Of a stretch of 8,963 nt of DNA, positions 1 through 5,260 are shown one piece after another. The first letter of the stretch is position 1. Every line of letters starts with the position of its first letter. Under the pieces are notes generated by a model. That model was not told the origin of the DNA and made no database searches. It saw nothing but the letters and a program-made list of their open reading frames with translations. This stretch comes from an uncultured Aliarcobacter sp. (lineage in GTDB: Bacteria; Campylobacterota; Campylobacteria; Campylobacterales; Arcobacteraceae): the NCBI GenBank assembly GCA_947629065.1, contig CANRCH010000070.1, forward strand, positions 1 to 8,963, written 5' to 3'. A program made the position numbers and the translations under genes.

Positions 1-40
1 TATATTTTTGTTTATTATTTCTTTTAACTGCAACTATCAT
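1..40 (-). CDS. Partial unidentified CDS, N-terminus only, runs off left edge
   Basis: An ATG at 40-38 overlaps the fliL stop by one base (TAATG). It opens a frame with no stop to the window edge, reading MIVAVKRNNKQKY. The overlap is typical of translational coupling, and every upstream gene in this operon is spaced as tightly, so a further operon member is plausible. I see no good Shine-Dalgarno in front of it. Only 13 codons are visible, too few to name a family. It could also be a chance open frame. Confidence 0.4.
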   Translation of the reverse strand, partial: MIVAVKRNNKQKY

Positions 41-555
41 TATTTAATTACAAATGTAGTAAAAAGAATTGTTTTAACACAATCTCTAGGTATTTTCTTA
101 TCAGGACTAATACTATTTAGAACATTATTTATATCAATTACAAGTTCATCTCTTAATAGATTTTTTCCACCAACAGTTAATAACTCTTCAGAACTTCTAG
201 CACCTATTTGAGAGATTACAACATCAATTATTTCAGCTTTATAATCTTCAACAATATTTGCAATATTTAACTCTGTACTTTTTATTGAAAAAGATAGTTT
301 CATAAGTTTCTCTCTTCCTCTTGAGTCTGTTAAATTTAATACAAGTTCATTTAAATCAGCTTTATAATAAATACCTGTATCAACAGCCTCTTTTGCTTGT
401 TCTGCTGCTTGTGGATTTTGAGAAGCACCTAAACTTTGCGTAACAAAATATCCAACTCCTACAACAGCCAAGATAAGTACAAATATTAAAGCTATTAATA
501 CAATCATTAATCCTTTTCCACTAGATGCTGGTGCTTGGTTGTTTTCATCTGCCAT
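40..555 (-). CDS. fliL: FliL, flagellar basal body-associated stator protein
   Basis: FliL is a single-pass inner-membrane protein that forms a ring around the MotAB stator units and supports torque and stator stability. The 171-residue product has a short polar cytoplasmic N-terminus (MADENNQAP), one membrane helix at about residues 15-38, a linker, and a periplasmic FliL domain ending in FTTFVIK, which matches the usual hydrophobic end of the family. I chose the ATG at 555. It follows an AAGGA Shine-Dalgarno (complement of 561-565) by 5 nt and lies 1 nt after the stop of the upstream gene. The in-frame ATG at 573 would overlap that gene by 17 nt and add six residues (MDKRIK). It is the last complete gene of the leftward operon and sits directly after a stator-chaperone-like gene, which fits its role. 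Confidence 0.9.
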   Translation of the reverse strand: MADENNQAPASSGKGLMIVLIALIFVLILAVVGVGYFVTQSLGASQNPQAAEQAKEAVDTGIYYKADLNELVLNLTDSRGREKLMKLSFSIKSTELNIANIVEDYKAEIIDVVISQIGARSSEELLTVGGKNLLRDELVIDINNVLNSISPDKKIPRDCVKTILFTTFVIK

Positions 556-556
556 T

Positions 557-1048
557 TTAATCCTTTTGTCCATATTTTAATTTATACTCTTCAAGCATAT
601 AAGTAATTATTGATGAGTTTTCTACAGTAAGAAATTTTAATATTTGAGTCGCTTGAGTCTCTTTAATTCTGAGAATTATAGCAAAAACATCATCAATTTT
701 ACCATCTGCTATCATATTGTTAAATATATCAGCTGCATTTTTTGCTTTCATATTATTGTAAATTTTTGCTGTTTTGCTATCTATTTCAAGCTTTATCTCT
801 TTTAATAGTAAGGCATTTCTATCATGTAATTCTTTTATCTCTTTTTTCTCTTTCTCAATTTGAGTTAAAATATCTTCTAGCTCTTTTTTATTCTCTTGAT
901 ATTCACTCTCTTTCTCTTCATAAAAATTTGTAAGCTCTTTTTTTAACTCCAAAACCTCGAGTTTTTGTCTTGTTAATGAGCTACTTGTCTCTTGTGCAGT
1001 TAAACTACTTACTAAAAGAGATATTATTAAAGCTAAAACTCTTATCAA
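557..1048 (-). CDS. Secreted coiled-coil protein with MgtE-N-like C-terminus, MotE/FlgX-like stator chaperone
   Basis: The 163-residue product has a clear signal peptide (MIRVLALIISLLVSSLTA, cleavage likely after residue 18). A charged coiled coil follows at about 26-92, then a helical C-terminal domain at about 95-153 (NMKAKNAADIFNNM and later ILRIKETQATQILKFL). The last part resembles the MgtE N-terminal fold found in MotE of rhizobia and FlgX of Campylobacter jejuni. Known members are periplasmic or membrane-linked motility proteins; FlgX protects stator units from proteolysis. The position between a fliJ-like gene and fliL fits that role. The start is TTG, supported by the signal peptide and by AGGAG 5 nt upstream. 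The upstream stop is 1 nt away. The stator-chaperone function is inferred from architecture and context. Confidence 0.75.
   Translation of the reverse strand: MIRVLALIISLLVSSLTAQETSSSLTRQKLEVLELKKELTNFYEEKESEYQENKKELEDILTQIEKEKKEIKELHDRNALLLKEIKLEIDSKTAKIYNNMKAKNAADIFNNMIADGKIDDVFAIILRIKETQATQILKFLTVENSSIITYMLEEYKLKYGQKD
561..565 (-). promoter_or_regulatory. Ribosome binding site deciding the fliL start
   Basis: AAGGA on the minus strand lies 5 nt before the ATG at 555. It sits inside the last codons of the upstream gene and favours the MADENN start over the in-frame ATG at 573. Confidence 0.6.
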
Positions 1049-1049
1049 T

Positions 1050-1454
1050 TTATCTCCTAATATATTTACTTTGTATAAACTCTTCTGTTGTCTCTTGCTC
1101 TAACTTCAATGCAAGAGCCTTTGCTTCAAGTTTTTGCTCTTCAAGAATATACTTAAACTGTTCTGCTTCTTTTTGAAGTTCTACAATTTCTCGACTCAAA
1201 TCTTCATACTCTTTTTTTAATTTTATTTTTTCATTCTCAAGTTTTTTAATATGAAATCTCATTGTATCTTTATGCATAGTTAAAATCACAAAATCGGAAA
1301 TTGCTCCACTTCTATCAACACTTGCACTTATAATACTATTTCTTGTCAAAAGTATCTCTGCATCAATTTGCTCAATTCTTGAATCAACTAAAGATCTTTG
1401 TACAAGCTTTTGATCTGTTTGTGTTTTTTTTAATTTATAAAGTTTATCAATCAA
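1050..1454 (-). CDS. fliJ: FliJ-like flagellar export coiled-coil protein
   Basis: FliJ is a small soluble coiled-coil protein of the flagellar type III export apparatus. It docks in the FliI ATPase ring, contacts FlhA and cycles export chaperones. The 134-residue product is helical and heavily charged throughout, begins with MIDKLYKLKKTQTDQ, has no membrane segment or signal peptide, and has the size of FliJ (about 140 residues). Sequence conservation in this family is poor, so the call rests on length, coiled coil and position: directly after fliQ and before a MotE/FlgX-like gene, an association also seen in other Campylobacterota. The start codon is TTG, preceded by GGTGAG with a 5-nt spacer. 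The next in-frame ATG is far inside (residue 60), so TTG is needed for a full-length protein. A run of eight A residues covers codons 8-11. Confidence 0.72.
   Translation of the reverse strand: MIDKLYKLKKTQTDQKLVQRSLVDSRIEQIDAEILLTRNSIISASVDRSGAISDFVILTMHKDTMRFHIKKLENEKIKLKKEYEDLSREIVELQKEAEQFKYILEEQKLEAKALALKLEQETTEEFIQSKYIRR
1054..1058 (-). promoter_or_regulatory. Strong ribosome binding site for the TTG start at 1048
   Basis: AGGAG on the minus strand ends 5 nt before the TTG. It overlaps the end of the fliJ-like gene and supports initiation at this non-ATG codon. Confidence 0.65.
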
Positions 1455-1456
1455 AA

Positions 1457-1717
1457 CTACTCACCAAAATTTAGAATATTATCCCAAAGTTCTGTTGTAA
1501 AAACTCCAATTTGTTCACCAATCCAAGGTAGAGAAATAAGAATAAATATTGAAACAAATATCATTTTAGGAACGAAGCTAAGAGATGCATCATTTACTTG
1601 TGTTACGGCTGAAAATATTGAAATAGCAAGTCCAATAACCATACTTACAATTAATGATGGTAATCCTAAAAGTAAGATTAACTTAACTGTATTTTGTGCA
1701 ATTCCTATTAAGTCCAT
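1457..1717 (-). CDS. fliQ: FliQ, flagellar type III export gate protein
   Basis: FliQ is a small inner-membrane subunit of the FliP-FliQ-FliR export gate, which lets flagellar building blocks cross the membrane. The 86-residue product has the standard family length and two long hydrophobic helices, at about residues 12-36 and 48-68. Family hallmarks are visible: an N-terminal GIAQNTVKLILLLGLPSLIV segment, then AISIFSAVTQVNDASLSFVPK between the helices. The start is ATG at 1717, 2 nt after the stop of the upstream acidic-protein gene; only a weak purine stretch (AAAGA) precedes it. The fliJ-like gene follows after 2 nt. fliP and fliR are not in this window. Confidence 0.95.
   Translation of the reverse strand: MDLIGIAQNTVKLILLLGLPSLIVSMVIGLAISIFSAVTQVNDASLSFVPKMIFVSIFILISLPWIGEQIGVFTTELWDNILNFGE
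1460..1465 (-). promoter_or_regulatory. Ribosome binding site for the TTG start of the fliJ-like gene
   Basis: GGTGAG on the minus strand lies 5 nt before the TTG at 1454, within the last codons of fliQ. It supports the non-ATG start and coupling to fliQ translation. Confidence 0.55.
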
Positions 1718-1719
1718 TT

Positions 1720-3003
1720 TTAATCTTTGATTTTTATTGTAATTTCCAAAGTTTTATTTGTTAAAACTTTAGTAAAAAGTTTTGCTAAGTCATCCATATT
1801 TGCAGATGAAATATTTAAAACTTCGCTACTATTCTCAACTAATTCAACTTTTGAAGAATTGCTACTATTTATCTGGCTTGAATCTAAATTCAAAGCATCC
1901 AACATATCCTTTTCATCTATAGATTCTAAATCTTTAAACTCTTCATCTAACATCTCATCTCCTTTAAAAGGTAACTCTTCTTTGATTTCTATCTCTTTCG
2001 TAAGAATCTCATCTAGTACTAAATCTTCCTCTTTTGATTCTTCTATTTTACTTAAAAGTTCATCTAAATGTAAACTATCTTTATCTTCTTCACTATTTTC
2101 ATCTATCTCATCATTTGATATAAGATTAAGAAGTGTATCTTCTATTGAAAGGCTTTCAATCTCATCATTATTGTCATCATTCTCTTCTTCATCTATATTA
2201 TCATTAGAGGTGAAACTATCTTCAAAAGTTCTTGTACTGTTTAAAACCTCATCTAAAAAATTTATCTCATCAAAAGTCTCTTCAATATTTGTAGGTTCTT
2301 CTGCATCTTTACTCATTAAAGAGTCCAAAAGTTGAGCATCACTGAACTCTTTGCTGTTTACTATAGAGTTATCATCATAATCAAAAGATATATTATTTAA
2401 ACCAAAATTGTTTTCAAAATCTACACTATCTTCTTTATAAACGCTTTCTTGTTGTGCTTCATCTACAAATAGATTCTCAAGCTCTTCAATACTATTTTCT
2501 ATCTCTTTTGTAGTTGCTTCAAAGCTATCATTTTTTTCTAACAAAGAAGACAGTTCATCATCTAAAACAATATCTTGCTCTACACTAATTTCATCTTTAC
2601 TATCTTCTATTTTATTATCTTCAGTTTTTATTGACAAATCACTGTTTTCTTCTAAAAACTCTTTTTCTTGCTCTACTTTTCTTATAATATATTTTGGTAT
2701 CTCAGCAAGACTATCTACTGATAAATCAGCAATTCCACTATCTAATAAAAACTCCTCTTCAATTCCATCTTTTGGAGCGAGAAACTTTATTTTTCTATTT
2801 ATTGAATTTTTCTTTATTATTTTACTGTCATCAATTAAGTATATATCTTTTGGATTTTTGAAAATTGCATTTTTTAACTCTTCAAGTGAGTTTAATTCAA
2901 GAATTTTACTATTTTCATCTAGTTCATGCTTAATACTTGAATCAGTTAAGGTTTTATGAATCTCTTTTCTAAAATTGCTTCCACCATAAATATAAATATT
3001 CAA
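1720..3003 (-). CDS. Unrecognised highly acidic protein with degenerate receiver-like N-terminus, first gene of flagellar operon
   Basis: I do not recognise a named family. The 427-residue product has three parts. Residues 1-110 alternate strands and helices in the order of a response-regulator receiver: strand MNIYIYGG, strand IYLIDD (D58/D59 near the phospho-acceptor position), strand IKFLAPKDG, then a SGIADLS strand and a last helix. The acidic pair after strand 1, the Ser/Thr after strand 4 and the Lys after strand 5 are not seen, so phosphorylation is doubtful. Residues about 110-380 are very rich in D, E, S and N, probably disordered, with repeated LDxLL-like segments. Residues 400-427 form a compact end (MDDLAKLF, then TLEITIKIKD). 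There is no signal peptide or membrane helix. The start is uncertain. I prefer TTG at 3003, 6 nt after GGGA; an in-frame GTG at 3015 would add four residues but has no Shine-Dalgarno. It leads the operon, 2 nt before fliQ, so a flagellar role is inferred. Confidence 0.8.
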   Translation of the reverse strand: MNIYIYGGSNFRKEIHKTLTDSSIKHELDENSKILELNSLEELKNAIFKNPKDIYLIDDSKIIKKNSINRKIKFLAPKDGIEEEFLLDSGIADLSVDSLAEIPKYIIRKVEQEKEFLEENSDLSIKTEDNKIEDSKDEISVEQDIVLDDELSSLLEKNDSFEATTKEIENSIEELENLFVDEAQQESVYKEDSVDFENNFGLNNISFDYDDNSIVNSKEFSDAQLLDSLMSKDAEEPTNIEETFDEINFLDEVLNSTRTFEDSFTSNDNIDEEENDDNNDEIESLSIEDTLLNLISNDEIDENSEEDKDSLHLDELLSKIEESKEEDLVLDEILTKEIEIKEELPFKGDEMLDEEFKDLESIDEKDMLDALNLDSSQINSSNSSKVELVENSSEVLNISSANMDDLAKLFTKVLTNKTLEITIKIKD

Positions 3004-3009
3004 TACAAT

Positions 3010-3013
3010 TCCC
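3010..3013 (-). promoter_or_regulatory. Weak ribosome binding site favouring the TTG start at 3003
   Basis: GGGA on the minus strand lies 6 nt before the TTG. It overlaps the alternative GTG codon at 3015-3013, which itself has only AT-rich sequence upstream. Confidence 0.35.
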
Positions 3014-3037
3014 ACTTAAATAATTTTATTAGACTTG

Positions 3038-3043
3038 ATTATA
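3038..3043 (-). promoter_or_regulatory. Candidate sigma-70 -10 box for the leftward flagellar operon
   Basis: The minus strand carries a perfect TATAAT at 3043-3038, preceded by an A-rich stretch with no recognisable TTGACA. Campylobacterota sigma-70 promoters typically have a good -10 box and an AT-rich region in place of a -35. Transcription would start near 3031, giving a leader of about 30 nt before the TTG at 3003. This is the only good promoter I see upstream of the acidic-protein gene. Confidence 0.55.
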
Positions 3044-3065
3044 CCTTTTTTTATTAAATTTTCGA

Positions 3066-3071
3066 TAAAAT
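3066..3071 (+). promoter_or_regulatory. Candidate -10 box for the flgI-fliM transcription unit
   Basis: TAAAAT at 3066-3071 matches TATAAT at five of six positions, follows a T-rich stretch (3046-3062), and would give a leader of about 22 nt before flgI. The overlapping TTCGATAA resembles the -10 of a sigma-28 promoter, but no matching -35 lies 15 nt upstream. Assignment is tentative. Confidence 0.35.
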
Positions 3072-3088
3072 AAAAAACTATTCAAATT

Positions 3089-3096
3089 GGAGAGGA
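3089..3096 (+). promoter_or_regulatory. Ribosome binding site for the TTG start of flgI
   Basis: GGAGAGGA lies just before the TTG at 3100, with GGAG spaced 7 nt from it. This strong purine motif supports initiation at TTG, which the signal peptide also requires. Confidence 0.65.
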
Positions 3097-3099
3097 ATA

Positions 3100-4149
3100 T
3101 TGAGATATATTTTAACTTTTTTACTTTTTTTCAGTTCTTTATATTCACAAACAATTAAAGATATTTCAAATGTAATTGGAATAAGAGATAATCAACTAAT
3201 AGGTTATGGTCTAATCGTGGGACTTGCAGGAACTGGTGATAAATCAAAGTTTACAATGCAAAGTTTACAAAATTTACTTAGGAATTCATATATAAAAATA
3301 CCAGCTGGTTCAATTAATTCAAAAAATATAGCCGCTGTTATGGTAACAGCCGATTTACCAGCATTTTCACGACAAGGTGATAAAATAAAAGTAAAAGTTT
3401 CAACTATTGGAGATGCAAAATCTATTGATAATGGAGAGCTTTTAATCACTCAACTAAAAGGTGTTGATGGGAATGTTTATGCACTTGCTCAAGGAACTGT
3501 AAATGCAACTGAAAATAACAAAACTACAGGATTTATCTATGATGGTGCAACTGTTGAAAATGAAATTGAGTTTGATTTACAAGCCGAAAAATCTATTCAA
3601 TTAAGCCTTTATAAAAGTTCAGCTACAAATGCTGATTTAATAGAAAGAAAAATTAATCAAAAATTTGGACAAAACCTAGCAACTGCAATCGATACAAGAA
3701 CAATTGATGTTGTAAGACCTTCAAATATTCCAGTTGTTAGATTTATTGCAACTATCCAAAATATTGAGCTTGATTCAAGCTTCAAGAAAAAACTTATTAT
3801 TGATGTAAATAAAGAGTCAATTATAACAGGTGGTGATGTTGTAATTGACCCTGTAACAATTGCAAGAGATTCATTTACAATTAGAATTAATAAAAGTAAA
3901 TTAGATGATACAGAATGGGATGATTTAAGAAAAAATCCAGGAATGAATATTGGTGATGATGTAAAAATTGCAGATAAAGCAACAATAAATATAAACAATG
4001 CCATGATTAATACAAAATCAGATCCTACAATTTCAGATTTAGTTCGTTCAATGAAAGTTATGAAAGTACCTATGAATGAGATAATTGATACTCTTAAAAT
4101 GCTAAAAGAGATGGGTGCTATTGATGTTGATATTGAGCTAAGAGGATAA
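3100..4149 (+). CDS. flgI: FlgI, flagellar P-ring protein
   Basis: FlgI is secreted by the Sec pathway and assembles the P-ring around the rod in the periplasm, in the peptidoglycan layer. The 349-residue product begins with a signal peptide (MRYILTFLLFFSSLYS, cleavage likely after residue 16). The family signature follows at the mature N-terminus: a near-match to the conserved VIGIRDNQLIGYGLIVGLAG segment, then TGD. The usual C-terminal end is present, with a helix (MNEIIDTLKMLKEMGA) and a final strand (IDVDIELRG). Length fits the family. The start codon is TTG, fixed by the signal peptide and a strong Shine-Dalgarno. It heads the rightward unit, with fliM 1 nt downstream. The partner chaperone flgA and the L-ring gene flgH are not in this window. 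Confidence 0.95.
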   Translation: MRYILTFLLFFSSLYSQTIKDISNVIGIRDNQLIGYGLIVGLAGTGDKSKFTMQSLQNLLRNSYIKIPAGSINSKNIAAVMVTADLPAFSRQGDKIKVKVSTIGDAKSIDNGELLITQLKGVDGNVYALAQGTVNATENNKTTGFIYDGATVENEIEFDLQAEKSIQLSLYKSSATNADLIERKINQKFGQNLATAIDTRTIDVVRPSNIPVVRFIATIQNIELDSSFKKKLIIDVNKESIITGGDVVIDPVTIARDSFTIRINKSKLDDTEWDDLRKNPGMNIGDDVKIADKATININNAMINTKSDPTISDLVRSMKVMKVPMNEIIDTLKMLKEMGAIDVDIELRG

Positions 4150-4150
4150 A

Positions 4151-5245
4151 ATGGCAGAATTTTTAAGTCAAGATGAGATTGATGCACTTTTAGATATTGC
4201 TGAACAAGGTGAAGACTTTGATGGTATAAGCCCACTTGATAAAGTTGTATCAAAAGAGAAAAACTACTCTATATATGATTTTAAAAAACCAAATAGAATT
4301 ACACCTGAACAGTTAAAAGCATTTTCAACAATGCACGATAAAATGTTAAGAGATTTTATAAATGAGCTTTCAAGTATGCTTAGAAAGCTTGTTGATATTA
4401 AACTTACTTCTATTGAGCAGATGACTTATGGAGAGTTTATTTTATCTATTCCTCAAGTAACTTCACTTAATACATTATCATTTAAACCACTTGATGGAAG
4501 ATTGGTTGTTGAGTGTAACCCTGCAATTTCGCACAAAATTATTGCTGATTTACTTGGAAGTGGTGCTGTTAATACATCTGATAATATTGATAGAGAATTA
4601 ACAGAAATTGAAGTTGAGATACTAGAACACTTTTATAAAATGTTTATAAGAATTCTTCATAGAACTTGGTCTGAAGTTACAAGTTTAAACTTTAAAATAG
4701 AGTCAAAAGATACAAATGCAAATGCAATTCAGGTTGTTTCTGATCATGAAGTTGTACTTTTAGTTGTTTTAGAAATAATTATTGATGAGGACTCTGGGTT
4801 TTTCTCTATTTGCTACCCTATTTCTTATTTTGAATCTTTACTTGATAAAATTGTTGAAAAGATATTTTCAGAGAGTAAAAATAGAAAATCTAGTAGAAAA
4901 AAAGATATAAAAACTCTAATTTCTGGTTCAAAAATGCTTGTTGAAGCAATTATGGCTGAAACGGAACTAAGCGTAAAAGAACTAATGAATTTAAAAGAGA
5001 ATGATGTAATCCTTTTTTCAAAAAATGCAAGTTCAGCTGCTTCAACTATTTATATAAACAAAAAAGAGAAATTTTCAGCTGTTTCAGGGCTTTCAAACAA
5101 TAGAAAAGCTTTTCAAATAAGATCAAATCTCGATAAAGAAAAACAAGAGACACTTGAAGCTCTTAGATTAATGAGAGAAGATAGAGAACAAAAAGCAAAA
5201 GAACAGGCGGCTGCTATTAAGGAGCTTTTGGCAAAAAAATTATAA
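4151..5245 (+). CDS. fliM: FliM, flagellar motor switch protein
   Basis: FliM builds the cytoplasmic C-ring, binds phosphorylated CheY and passes the switch signal to FliG. The 364-residue product has the classic N-terminal CheY-binding motif (LSQDEIDALL, residues 5-14), a CheC-like middle domain at about 45-235, and a C-terminal SpoA/FliN-like domain at about 258-325. The FliG-contacting GGxG motif of the middle domain appears degenerate here (LLGSGAV, residues 134-140). After the SpoA domain comes a charged helical tail, about 328-364 (EKQETLEALRLMREDREQ then KAKEQAAAIKELLAKKL). The start is ATG after AGAGGA, whose bases lie in the last codons of flgI, with 1 nt between the genes, so translational coupling is likely. 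FliN or FliY, the usual C-ring partner, is not in this window. Confidence 0.95.
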   Translation: MAEFLSQDEIDALLDIAEQGEDFDGISPLDKVVSKEKNYSIYDFKKPNRITPEQLKAFSTMHDKMLRDFINELSSMLRKLVDIKLTSIEQMTYGEFILSIPQVTSLNTLSFKPLDGRLVVECNPAISHKIIADLLGSGAVNTSDNIDRELTEIEVEILEHFYKMFIRILHRTWSEVTSLNFKIESKDTNANAIQVVSDHEVVLLVVLEIIIDEDSGFFSICYPISYFESLLDKIVEKIFSESKNRKSSRKKDIKTLISGSKMLVEAIMAETELSVKELMNLKENDVILFSKNASSAASTIYINKKEKFSAVSGLSNNRKAFQIRSNLDKEKQETLEALRLMREDREQKAKEQAAAIKELLAKKL

Positions 5246-5260
5246 TAAAAATGAGTTGAT

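Noticed and set aside
555..573. Upstream ATG extending fliL by six residues
   Set aside because: It lies inside the preceding gene and would overlap it by 17 nt, while the ATG at 555 has a well-spaced AAGGA and follows the stop by 1 nt.
1727..2335. Plus-strand open frame of 202 codons, very serine-rich
   Set aside because: It is antisense to the acidic-protein gene. GAA/GAT-rich coding sequence read backwards gives serine- and phenylalanine-rich open frames. No Shine-Dalgarno or family features, and the opposite strand fits the operon.
3089..3102. Possible sigma-54 element starting at GG 3089-3090
   Set aside because: The base pair at the expected -12 position is TG, not GC, and the stretch is better explained as the flgI Shine-Dalgarno and start.
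3657..4253. Minus-strand open frame of 198 codons across flgI and fliM
   Set aside because: It spans the junction of two well-supported plus-strand genes and looks like an antisense shadow of them.
5251..5259. Two-codon mini-ORF (ATG AGT TGA) just before the fusion gene
   Set aside because: No Shine-Dalgarno precedes it and such tiny frames are common by chance in AT-rich sequence. A reinitiation role cannot be supported from sequence alone.
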